Assembly: GCF_007750395.1 (NCBI RefSeq)
Contig: NZ_CP036281.1
Span: 5,107,001-5,171,000, forward strand
Reading direction: 5' to 3'
Origin: Polystyrenella longa
Lineage (GTDB): Bacteria > Planctomycetota > Planctomycetia > Planctomycetales > Planctomycetaceae
DNA: 64,000 nucleotides
The position numbers and the translations under genes were made by a program. The notes under the pieces were generated by a model. It did no database searches. It worked only from the letters and a program-made list of their open reading frames with translations, and was not told where the DNA came from. Within the stretch, counting starts at the first letter, position 1; every line of letters begins with the position of its first letter. Of the stretch, positions 37,561-46,157 are shown piece by piece.

Positions 37561-38430
37561 ATGTCCTCTTCCTCAGCTATCGTTCTGGACCGCGAAGAAT
37601 ATGTCGAACAGGCGTATTTCTTCAAAAGTTACAGCGAACGCCTGACCAATAATCTGCCTGCACAGGAAATTCTGGCAAGCATCAGCGAAGAGCTACTGAC
37701 GACGACCAATCTCCCCAAGGCGATCGAGTTCCTGACTGGGGAAATCCTGCTGAAGGGGAAAATCAGCGATGGCATGAAGCGGCTTCCTCACTACTTCACC
37801 CCTTTTCAAACCTATGTGATGGACCGAGCCGAAGACGATATCTCCCGGTTCGACATCTCAATCGCATTGCACATCCTGCACAAACTGGCGGAATACATGT
37901 CGGAAAGTCCGACGCGGCCTGGCCTGTTTATATATCAGTTCGAATGTCTGGCCCGTAACCGAATGGGTTATGACGCCGGAATGCTGGCGATCTCGCAAGA
38001 TCCCTCTTTCGACGAAGACTGGAAACTCTGGCTGAGCCGAATTCGGTTTCAGTTGGGAGAACATGACTTCAGCGATTTGATCTACTTTCGGTCGGAACAT
38101 TACGTCGATGAGCGACGGCACCGCAGCCGGGAACCTGACTTTAAACCAAGCTACACCATCTTCTTCAGTAAACAGGAAGGCCGGATCGCTAAAGCGAATC
38201 AAGGGAAAGATCCGCTGTATATGTTCTCGGCCCTGCAGAGGCAGTTGAATTATCCCAAGGTCCCGCGTCTCCAAACGAAGACAACTGAATCGCCTATTCA
38301 CCCCGCCCTGGAACAACGGTTACTCCGTTTAGAACAGCGAATGCAGCTCCTCGAATCGGAAGCCAAAGACGATTTCGATTTGAGCCAGTTTTACGTGCAG
38401 GGCAATACACCACCACCCACTGAAGATTAA
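37561..38430 (+). CDS. Conserved hypothetical protein with C-terminal coiled coil
   Basis: The 289 residues form a soluble alpha-helical protein without signal peptide. Sequences such as EEYVEQAYFFKSYSERL, EFLTGEILLKGKI, LPHYFTPFQTYVMDRAEDDISRFDISIALHIL and QFECLARNRMGYDAGMLAIS are well conserved-looking but match no family I know. The tail (EQRLLRLEQRMQLLESEA) is a short coiled coil. The frame opens at 37477, but the ATG at 37561 has the more coding-like N-terminus. It is separated from the dab operon by a terminator. Function unknown. Confidence 0.6.
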   Translation: MSSSSAIVLDREEYVEQAYFFKSYSERLTNNLPAQEILASISEELLTTTNLPKAIEFLTGEILLKGKISDGMKRLPHYFTPFQTYVMDRAEDDISRFDISIALHILHKLAEYMSESPTRPGLFIYQFECLARNRMGYDAGMLAISQDPSFDEDWKLWLSRIRFQLGEHDFSDLIYFRSEHYVDERRHRSREPDFKPSYTIFFSKQEGRIAKANQGKDPLYMFSALQRQLNYPKVPRLQTKTTESPIHPALEQRLLRLEQRMQLLESEAKDDFDLSQFYVQGNTPPPTED

Positions 38431-38484
38431 ACCAGCTAGCATTAAACCCGCCCTGGGGAGGCAGCACTACAACAGGCCAAGCGA

Positions 38485-39342
38485 TTACGCCTCGAAGACG
38501 TCTTCCAACGCTTTCCGCATGACGCTGGTGTCCGGATCTACTCCCGTCCAGAGCTTGAATCCGATGACACCCTGATTGACCAGCATGCCAAGACCATCAA
38601 GCGTGGTGCAGCCGATCTTTTCGGCTTCTTTCATCAGCCAGGTTCGCGGAGGATTGGGAATGACATCGGCAACGACCATCTCTGGAGTGAGCGTCGAAAG
38701 ATCCACAGCAACTTTGGCATCGACATCAGGATAGAGGCCGATCGAAGTCGAGTTAATCACGATATCCGTCCCAGCGGGAACCTGATAGTCCCCGTCCCAC
38801 TTGACGAATTCCGCTGCACAGTCGGTTTTATCGTTGATCAGTTTGGCGAGTGCTTCGCCTCGTTCTACAGAGCGATTCACGATGGTGATTTTCGTGACCC
38901 CTGCGAACGCGGTTTCCACCGCCATCGCGCGGGCCGCTCCGCCCGCACCGAACATTACGATTGATTTGCCCTTCGGATTCGTCACCGACTTCAGCGATTC
39001 GACGAACCCTTTCCCATCAGTATTGTCGCCGACAAGTTCATCCCCATCTCGAATGATGCAGTTCACCGCTCCCATCACAGAAACGGCTTCACTGACCCGG
39101 TCCAGGTACTGAATCACTTCGACCTTATGTGGAATAGTCAAATTCCCCCCCCGAAAGTTCATCGCCCTCATCCCGGCCACGGCGGCTTCGAGATCTTGAG
39201 GGTAAACTTCGATCGTCAGGTATCGCCATTCCAGGTTGTGATGCTGGAATGCGGCTTCAATCATCGCTTGCGTGGGGTTTTCCGCGACAGGATGACCGAA
39301 GACGCAGGTTATTTCCTGTTTGAAATTAAGGGGTTCCGACAT
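38485..39342 (-). CDS. aroE: Shikimate dehydrogenase-like protein with altered substrate motif
   Basis: The 285 residues match AroE overall: catalytic K73 in GGNLTIPHK, D109 in DNTDGKGF, the GAGGAARA NADP loop near 132, NRSVERGEALAKL near 150 and a C-terminal DGLGMLVNQG. The shikimate-binding segment is unusual. Where the family has H-S-x-S-P, this protein has E21-N22-P23-T24-Q25, so both serines are replaced. That could mean weakened shikimate use or another substrate. The start at 39342 is preceded by GGAAAG; the frame is open further. It lies 67 bp after ilvD on the same strand. Confidence 0.83.
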   Translation of the reverse strand: MSEPLNFKQEITCVFGHPVAENPTQAMIEAAFQHHNLEWRYLTIEVYPQDLEAAVAGMRAMNFRGGNLTIPHKVEVIQYLDRVSEAVSVMGAVNCIIRDGDELVGDNTDGKGFVESLKSVTNPKGKSIVMFGAGGAARAMAVETAFAGVTKITIVNRSVERGEALAKLINDKTDCAAEFVKWDGDYQVPAGTDIVINSTSIGLYPDVDAKVAVDLSTLTPEMVVADVIPNPPRTWLMKEAEKIGCTTLDGLGMLVNQGVIGFKLWTGVDPDTSVMRKALEDVFEA

Positions 39343-39409
39343 GACAACAACTTTCCGATCCGAGGCGCAATTGAAGAATACGTAATGTCCGTTGGAAGAC
39401 GAATCCGTA

Positions 39410-41092
39410 TTACTCGTCCGTAACACAACCTTCGGAAGCGGTTTTCACGTTCTTGATATATTTGTAAAGCGTACCGCGAGTGTATTTGTACGGAGGAGCC
39501 GTCCATTTGTCTCGACGTTTCTGAAGCTCTTCATCAGTAACATCAATGTTGATCTCATTCTTTTCAGCATCAACAGTAATCTTGTCTCCATCTTCAACCA
39601 AAGCAATTGGTCCACCGACCTGTGCTTCTGGAGTGACGTGCCCCACAATAAATCCGTGGGAACCACCAGAGAAACGACCATCCGTCAACAGAGCCACATC
39701 GTTGCCGAGTCCGGCTCCCATAATGACCGAGGTGGGAGTCAACATTTCCGGCATGCCCGGTCCCCCTTTGGGCCCTTCGTAGCGAATGATGATCACATCC
39801 CCTTTCTGCACGACTTTGTCTTCCACCGCTTTTAACATCAGTTCTTCGGAGTCGAAACAGCGAGCCGTTCCATTGAAGACAAGACCTTCCTTGCCAGTAA
39901 TTTTGGCGACCGATCCTTCCGGAGCCATGTTGCCTCGCAAAATTTGTAGGTGACCTGTTTTCTTGATTGGTTTGTCGAGCGGCTGGATCAGGTCCTGATC
40001 TTCCGGCAGACCGGGCAGATCAGCAATGTTCTCGGCTAATGTCCGACCGGTAACTGTTTTGCAATCACCGTTAATCAAACCATTTTCCAACAGGAATTTC
40101 AGCACGGCAGGGGTTCCCCCAATATCGTGCAGGTCTTCCATTACATAACGACCACTCGGTTTCAGGTCGGCGATGAAGGGAATGCGATCGGAGACTTTCT
40201 GGAAGTCATCGATCGTCAGATCGACTTCGACCGAGCGAGCAATGGCGATCAGGTGCAATACGGCGTTGGTCGATCCCCCCAGGGCCATCGTCAAGACCAT
40301 GGCATTTTCAAACGCTTCGCGGGTCATGATGTCGCGTGGTTTCAAATCGAGTTCCAGCAGCGTGCGAATGGCGGCACCCGCGTTTAAACATTCCTGAATC
40401 TTACGAGGATCGACAGCCGGAATAGAGGAACTGTAGGGTAAGGTCATTCCCATCGCTTCAATGGCGGAGGCCATCGTGTTCGCCGTGTACATTCCACCGC
40501 AGGCACCTGCACCAGGACAACTTTTCTTCACAATCTCTTTACGTTCTTCGTCAGAGATCGACCCCGAAAGGTATTCGCCATAGGCCTGGAAGGCAGACAC
40601 GATGTCGAGTTTTTTCTGATTGAAGCAACCTGGTTTGATAGTCCCCCCATAAACCATCAGCGAAGGACGATTCAATCGGCCCATGGCGATCAGACAACCG
40701 GGCATGTTTTTGTCGCAACCCGGGAGAGAGATGTTAGCATCGTACCATTGGGCTCCCATGACCGTTTCGATGGAATCAGCGATCAAATCGCGAGACTGCA
40801 GCGAGTAGGACATACCGCTGGTTCCCATTGAGATTCCGTCACTGACGCCGATCGTGTTGAAGCGCAGGCCGACCAACCCGGCAGCCGTCACACCTTCTTT
40901 GACCTTAGCAGCGAGGTCATTCAGGTGCATGTTACAGGTGTTGCCCTCGTACCAGACCGAGGAAATCCCGACCTGGGCTTTGTTCATGTCCTCTTCTGTC
41001 ATGCCGGTGCCGTATAGCATGGCCTGAGACGCACCCTGAGAGCGAGGTTGAGTGATTTGAGCGCTAAATTTATTCAACTGTGGGTCGGTCAT
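39410..41092 (-). CDS. ilvD: Dihydroxy-acid dehydratase
   Basis: IlvD dehydrates 2,3-dihydroxy acids in branched-chain amino acid synthesis. The 560 residues have the Fe-S cluster cysteines in [19 protein letters not shown] and [22 protein letters not shown]. The motif [10 protein letters not shown] near 275 and the [24 protein letters not shown] segment near 490 confirm the family. Length fits. It precedes the aroE-like gene on the same strand, probably as one transcript. The upstream gap to the GAF activator gene is 470 bp. Confidence 0.97.
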   Translation of the reverse strand: MTDPQLNKFSAQITQPRSQGASQAMLYGTGMTEEDMNKAQVGISSVWYEGNTCNMHLNDLAAKVKEGVTAAGLVGLRFNTIGVSDGISMGTSGMSYSLQSRDLIADSIETVMGAQWYDANISLPGCDKNMPGCLIAMGRLNRPSLMVYGGTIKPGCFNQKKLDIVSAFQAYGEYLSGSISDEERKEIVKKSCPGAGACGGMYTANTMASAIEAMGMTLPYSSSIPAVDPRKIQECLNAGAAIRTLLELDLKPRDIMTREAFENAMVLTMALGGSTNAVLHLIAIARSVEVDLTIDDFQKVSDRIPFIADLKPSGRYVMEDLHDIGGTPAVLKFLLENGLINGDCKTVTGRTLAENIADLPGLPEDQDLIQPLDKPIKKTGHLQILRGNMAPEGSVAKITGKEGLVFNGTARCFDSEELMLKAVEDKVVQKGDVIIIRYEGPKGGPGMPEMLTPTSVIMGAGLGNDVALLTDGRFSGGSHGFIVGHVTPEAQVGGPIALVEDGDKITVDAEKNEINIDVTDEELQKRRDKWTAPPYKYTRGTLYKYIKNVKTASEGCVTDE

Positions 41093-41563
41093 CTTGTCTA
41101 CTTTCGATCAATGCTGGGTGGAGGAGTCTCTGCTGGATGTTTTGATGGATATTTTACGCCTCCATGCCGTGGTCGTTGGCACGAATGATTCTCATAAACG
41201 AGGCTATTTTTACTCTTCCGGAAACGAGTCATCATCCCCTCACAGGCCGAACCCGTCAACCGTTCCAAGGGCCAGAGACGATGAATTCGCTGTCCGAATT
41301 CCCGACAGGACACCTATCTGGAACCCTAAGTTCGCAACTTAAGAGGCAGAATTGGAAATGAAGCCTTCATCAGAGCACAATATCAGCGCACAACTGTTAT
41401 CGATCCGATTCGTTCAGCCCGAACATTGGAACCAAGTCGACGCTGGGGAGTCTACGCATAATAAAAACCTATAGTAGGATACAGCAACCAGACTTCTGAT
41501 TCACAGGCCGCGTCGGATTTCTCACGGGTTTGACTTCTCAACAACCAGAAGGATGATATCATT
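41093..41563. other. Divergent intergenic region, no gene recognised
   Basis: About 470 bp between ilvD (minus) and the GAF activator (plus). It has several short frames without ribosome binding sites; I call none. No sigma-54 promoter or dyad of the CTGCA type was found. A good ribosome binding site (GAAGGA) lies 10 nt before the GTG at 41564. Confidence 0.4.
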
Positions 41564-43639
41564 GTGATACACACTAAGATGAAACCGAATCTTAGCGAGT
41601 CGTTTAGTTATCCAGTTGGTAACCACTCGCGATCTTCAGACGTCAGGATTGGCCCCTTCATGTCACAATCTGGTTCCCCCCGTTGGATGAGCTGGCGAAG
41701 TTTAAGATGGAACAGCGAGATGGAGCAATTGGGCTCGATCGTCCAGTTCTGCGACCGCATGCTGCAATTCCTTTGCGATTCTTCCACTTCCGATGAGTTC
41801 CTCAAACAACTTCTCCCGGAGATGGCCACTGAATTTTCCGCTCAGCGAATCTGCCTCTGGCAACGCACTCCCAAATGGAAATTACTGACTGAATTAGGCC
41901 GGGCCGGAAGCGACGAGCCCGATTTGCGTCAGTTTGAGGAAATCCTCGATCGGGGCGAATCCAGCTTCAACGCTCAGGGAACAGTTCCCTCCCTGATGGT
42001 TCCTCTGGAAATGGGCGCCGGAAATTCGCTTGTCCTCGTCATGGAGGGTAATCGGGTCGACTCCAGCATGCTCGAGAGTTCCGTCGCCTGTGGCCGTTTT
42101 CTCTCACACTGTCTCCAATTGATCAACAGTGGTGACAGCCTGGGTGATGAAATTTTCCAGCTACAGAAAATGCTGGAAGTTGTCTCCCGGTTGCCCATGA
42201 TTCATGAAACACAAAAGCTGCTCGAATACCTGGCCGAAAGTGCCACTGAGCTGGTCGACTGCGACCGGGCGAGTATTTTTGTCTGGAGCAAAGAGAGCAG
42301 CGAAATCACTGCCTGCCCTGCATTGGGAGTGGAAGGAAACACCCTGCGTCTGCCTGACAACGTCGGTATCGTGGGTGAAGTCATTCATTCAGGTCGGACC
42401 ATCCGCGTCGATGACGTCTCTCACGACGAACGCTTCCACGGAAAAGTCGATAAAACCAGTGGCTACCAGACGCGCAACCTGCTTTGCGTGCCGCTGCGGG
42501 GAAGTGACAACGAAATCATTGGGGCTTTTGAAGTTATCAACAAGAACGAAGGACTCTTCACTGCTGCCGATGAGCAATTTCTGTTGCGCATCGCCCCCCA
42601 TGCGGCTGCCGCAATTGTGAACACGAAAGAGCATGAAACACTCACCCGTAGCCGGGCTAACCTGGAAGAACAGGTCACCAGAGGGGTTCGTCTCATTGGA
42701 GAGAGCCCGGCGATTGAAGCCTTACGGAATACCGTCGATCGTCTAGCCGCCACTGACCTGCCCGTATTGATTCTGGGTGAAAGTGGAACGGGTAAGGAAG
42801 TCGTTTCGACCTCTCTCCATTACCTCGGTCCACGGGCCAAACATCCTTTCGTCGCCGTGAACTGTGCCGCGATTGCCGAAACATTATTGGAGAGCGAACT
42901 CTTCGGCCACATCAAGGGAGCCTTCACCGATGCCAGCGAAAATCGGAAGGGCAAATTTGAACTCGCAGAAGGAGGAACGATCTTCCTCGATGAAATCGGC
43001 GACATGAGTCTGGGTGGCCAGGCCAAGCTGTTGCGGGTACTGGAACAGAAAGTAGTCACGCCCGTAGGTGGCTCGCAGAATATTCCAATTAACGTGCGAA
43101 TCGTCGCCGCCACGAACGCCAATCTGCTGGAGTCTGTTCGGGAAAAGAAATTCCGGGAAGACCTCTACTATCGCCTGAGTGTTGTCACCCAGCACCTGCC
43201 CCCGTTACGGGATCGGCCGGAAGACATCCTCCCACTGGCCCAGTTCTTTCTGAAACAGTTCTCGGTACAGGCCCGTCGTCCAGAACTCCGTCTTTCGAGT
43301 GAAGCGCGTCTGCGGATGCAGTCTCACAGTTGGCCCGGTAACATTCGCGAATTACGCAACCTGATGGAACGGGTCGCGTTCCTCGCCAATGGTGACCAAG
43401 TCGAAGCGGAAGACCTGGCATTCATTCTCAGCCCGGATGAATCGCTTCAGAACGAGCCCTTCCTCGAGCTGGGTCTGAACGATGCAACTTCTTCCTTTCA
43501 GCGCGAATTCATCCGTAAATCGGTGAAACGAGTCAACGGCAACATGAGCGAAGCAGCCCGCCTGATGGGACTGCATCGCTCCAACCTGTACCGCAAAATG
43601 CGTCATCTCGACATGAATGAAGTTGGCGGCGAACAGTAG
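41564..43639 (+). CDS. GAF-domain sigma-54 activator with GAFTDA loop
   Basis: The 691 residues have an N-terminal region with a possible first GAF domain (about 60-190), a clear GAF domain (about 215-370: DCDRASIFVWSKESSE), then a sigma-54 AAA+ domain with Walker A GESGTGKE (residue 405), and a Fis-type helix-turn-helix (MSEAARLMGLHRSNLYRKM). The GAFTGA loop reads GAFTDA at 452-457, with Asp instead of Gly. GTG at 41564 is the start, since GAAGGA precedes it at 10 nt; a later Met at 41579 is less well placed. It resembles FhlA/NifA-type activators that sense small molecules via GAF. Targets unknown. Confidence 0.88.
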   Translation: MIHTKMKPNLSESFSYPVGNHSRSSDVRIGPFMSQSGSPRWMSWRSLRWNSEMEQLGSIVQFCDRMLQFLCDSSTSDEFLKQLLPEMATEFSAQRICLWQRTPKWKLLTELGRAGSDEPDLRQFEEILDRGESSFNAQGTVPSLMVPLEMGAGNSLVLVMEGNRVDSSMLESSVACGRFLSHCLQLINSGDSLGDEIFQLQKMLEVVSRLPMIHETQKLLEYLAESATELVDCDRASIFVWSKESSEITACPALGVEGNTLRLPDNVGIVGEVIHSGRTIRVDDVSHDERFHGKVDKTSGYQTRNLLCVPLRGSDNEIIGAFEVINKNEGLFTAADEQFLLRIAPHAAAAIVNTKEHETLTRSRANLEEQVTRGVRLIGESPAIEALRNTVDRLAATDLPVLILGESGTGKEVVSTSLHYLGPRAKHPFVAVNCAAIAETLLESELFGHIKGAFTDASENRKGKFELAEGGTIFLDEIGDMSLGGQAKLLRVLEQKVVTPVGGSQNIPINVRIVAATNANLLESVREKKFREDLYYRLSVVTQHLPPLRDRPEDILPLAQFFLKQFSVQARRPELRLSSEARLRMQSHSWPGNIRELRNLMERVAFLANGDQVEAEDLAFILSPDESLQNEPFLELGLNDATSSFQREFIRKSVKRVNGNMSEAARLMGLHRSNLYRKMRHLDMNEVGGEQ

Positions 43640-43676
43640 CCTCCGCTCTCTTCCCAATCAGTCAACAGTCCGGACT

Positions 43677-45104
43677 TTACTTGAGGATCACCTCGCCGGA
43701 ATAGCGAGTTCCGGGTTCGATTTTTCCATCCAAGTCTGCTGGTTCAACGGCGAACAAGGGACTGATTTCAATCGTCGTATCTGACGCAATCTCAGCCCCC
43801 GCAGTCGTTAACCAATCCATAGCGATGATCGTCAGCGCTGCTTTGCAGGTTTGGGGCGAGTCATTTCCATCAGCATTTTTGACAGGATTGAATTCCTTCA
43901 TCCGATCCGCTTCTAATACGAGGGCGTTTTTTGCCATGGGAAGGGCGTCGAAAATGAAGCGTTCAAATTTATACGCGTTTGGCTCAGAGGGAGAGACGAG
44001 TTCACCATTCTCTCCCAGGTAAGCGACCTTCTTGTGAGCGACATGGAAGGGCAAACCGTCGGCGGACTCGGCGATCCGTTTGAGGAACGCGACATCAAAG
44101 GCGTGAATCGCAGTATTCCCGGCCCAGTGCGTTAGACTTCCATCGTCGTTCAGCTTCTCCGACACTTCTGTCGGCATATCGCTGTATTCAATGATTTGTG
44201 TTTCGCCGTCGACATCAACAACCACACCGGTTTTTTCAGCCGCGTCGACCTTGGCAATGACTTTGGTCGACAGTTCCGATTCCCGAAGGGCATGCAGCCC
44301 CAGGAAAAGAGGATCCGCAATCGTCGCCGTCGGGTTATCTACCTGATGGTAGTACAGATATTCGATTCCCCGTTTTTCCAGTTCTTCGAAGAGTTCTGCT
44401 TTCAATAAGGCTCCCAGCATCCCTCCATGACCATCGGGAGTGACACTTAGGGCTCCCTTTTCAGCGAGCAACAGTTTTCCTGTCTGGTCGTCAACCGCGG
44501 GCATCGTTCCCTGTTTGAAAAAAAGGACATCCTTTTCATCGAGCCCGAAATAGTCTTGAGAATGCAGATAACTCCGAGTCTCGGCGTCGGTCGCGTCACT
44601 CGTCATGATGAGGTAAGGAATTGGTTTTCCGGCTTGACGAGAACGCGCCTGGACTTGTTCAAACATGATTTGAAAGAGAGTTCGATCCGTAACCGGACCT
44701 ATTGGATACATCCCCTTGGGCTGATCAAACCCAAGCCGGGTCCCCTGCCCTCCCGCGACGAGCACGACACCGACCTTACCAGCGGCGAGCAATTCGCGAC
44801 CTTTTTTATCTGCTTCGACTGCCAGATCAAAGTTGTTTTCAAGGTCGGCTAACCGGACCAGGTTCCGTGGCGGAGTGGCTCGTTGGGCTTTCTCAGACAG
44901 AGGCTCTTCATCCTCGCCTGCTCCCTTATCAAGGAGTCGACTGATCAGCTCGAAGTCAATCGATTCGAGCTGATTCTGGAACGTCGCCTGTTGTTCCTCG
45001 GTTAGTTCACCCCACCATTTCAGCAGGTGTTGTTGATTCGCAGATGCAAGACGTTGTTCGATATCAGCAGCAGGCATAAGGTCTGTTTTCTTTCCCAAGA
45101 TCAT
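43677..45104 (-). CDS. UDP-sugar pyrophosphorylase of the eukaryotic UAP/UGP type
   Basis: The 475 residues match the UDPGP family: VVLVAGGQGTRLGFDQPKGMYPIGPV near 110-135, LIMTSDATDAETRSYL near 165, KGALSVTPDGHGGML near 210-225 and YHQVDNPTATIADPLFLG near 245-262. This is the UDP-N-acetylhexosamine pyrophosphorylase type (UAP1-like), most familiar in eukaryotes. It makes a UDP-sugar from UTP and the sugar 1-phosphate. Which sugar it uses cannot be read. It is convergent with the GAF activator gene. The start is ambiguous between 45104 and 45077; the longer frame is given. Confidence 0.83.
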   Translation of the reverse strand: MILGKKTDLMPAADIEQRLASANQQHLLKWWGELTEEQQATFQNQLESIDFELISRLLDKGAGEDEEPLSEKAQRATPPRNLVRLADLENNFDLAVEADKKGRELLAAGKVGVVLVAGGQGTRLGFDQPKGMYPIGPVTDRTLFQIMFEQVQARSRQAGKPIPYLIMTSDATDAETRSYLHSQDYFGLDEKDVLFFKQGTMPAVDDQTGKLLLAEKGALSVTPDGHGGMLGALLKAELFEELEKRGIEYLYYHQVDNPTATIADPLFLGLHALRESELSTKVIAKVDAAEKTGVVVDVDGETQIIEYSDMPTEVSEKLNDDGSLTHWAGNTAIHAFDVAFLKRIAESADGLPFHVAHKKVAYLGENGELVSPSEPNAYKFERFIFDALPMAKNALVLEADRMKEFNPVKNADGNDSPQTCKAALTIIAMDWLTTAGAEIASDTTIEISPLFAVEPADLDGKIEPGTRYSGEVILK

Positions 45105-45296
45105 TCTTCAAGGTCCGTTACACCAGTGTGAGCCGCAAGTTCTTACATTAGCGACGGTGAAGACGAAACCAGTTTAATGGAAATGGAGGGACGACCTGCT
45201 TATCTTAACGGATTGACTGTGCTGAAAAAACTAGCGAATGCTTGCCCTTTAAAGATTCTTCACAGGAAGAAACTGATCACTTCCGCTGGTGTACAG

Positions 45297-46091
45297 TTAG
45301 CGAGCGACGCGAGTGTAATGATACAGGAAAATCCCCGCGGAAAGGGCCACATTCAGGGAATCGGTTCCTTCATCCATTGGGATCGTCACTTGCCGATCCG
45401 CGATTTCCAGCCAGCGTGGATCGAGACCAGTCGCTTCATTTCCAAATATCAGAATCAATCGTTCTGCACGAGATTCCTCCATCAGAGGCTCAGCGCGATC
45501 ATCCAAAACGGTTGCGGCGACTTCATATTCCCACTCGGTTTTCAACCCTTTTAACGTCTCCTGAAGATCGGCAGGTTGGATGATGGGCAGGGAAAAGATA
45601 TTTCCCATCGAGACGCGAATGGAACGTCTGGAAAAAGGATCCGTACACTGGTCCCCCACCAGCAAGGCATCCGCACCAAAAGCGCGAGCTAAACGAATCA
45701 TCGTCCCCAGGTTATCCGGGTCTGCAATATGAGGACATGCGAGAAGCAAACTGCGGCGTCCTGGTTCAGGCTCTGCTAGTTTCTGTTCCTGTTTACGAAG
45801 TCCGCAAGCCAGAAAACCATGATGAAAGTCGAACCCCACCAACGATTGCATCAATTCGTGAGGGAGCACCATCAGTGAAACGCGATCAAGATATTCTTCC
45901 GGGAAGAGATGCCGTTTTTTCTCGCTGACGAGCACCGACTCGATTGGGAAGTCGGACTGCAGCAAACGCTCCACGACAAACCGGCCTTCGGCGACGAATA
46001 TTTCCTGGCGGCGAGACTGGTTGGTCAGTTTCAGATCTCGATACGGCTCCAAGCGTGGATCATCGAGATCATTTAGAAAAGACTCAGTCAT
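45297..46091 (-). CDS. SpoU/TrmH-family RNA 2'-O-methyltransferase
   Basis: The 264 residues have an N-terminal substrate-binding part (EIFVAEGRFVVERLLQSDFPIESVLVSEKKR) and the SPOUT catalytic part with the three TrmH motifs: DPDNLGTMIRLARAFGAD near 140, LILIFGNEATGLDP near 212 and IPMDEGTDSLNVALSAGIFLY near 240. It likely methylates tRNA or rRNA ribose. The specific target is not readable. The frame opens at 46118, where an alternative start sits next to a run of nine G on the plus strand (46107-46115); the ATG at 46091 avoids it. Confidence 0.87.
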   Translation of the reverse strand: MTESFLNDLDDPRLEPYRDLKLTNQSRRQEIFVAEGRFVVERLLQSDFPIESVLVSEKKRHLFPEEYLDRVSLMVLPHELMQSLVGFDFHHGFLACGLRKQEQKLAEPEPGRRSLLLACPHIADPDNLGTMIRLARAFGADALLVGDQCTDPFSRRSIRVSMGNIFSLPIIQPADLQETLKGLKTEWEYEVAATVLDDRAEPLMEESRAERLILIFGNEATGLDPRWLEIADRQVTIPMDEGTDSLNVALSAGIFLYHYTRVAR

Positions 46092-46157
46092 GGGAAGGTT
46101 ATAAGCGGGGGGGGGCATCAGTGGAGCGATAAAAAGATACGATAACCATCATAGCTT

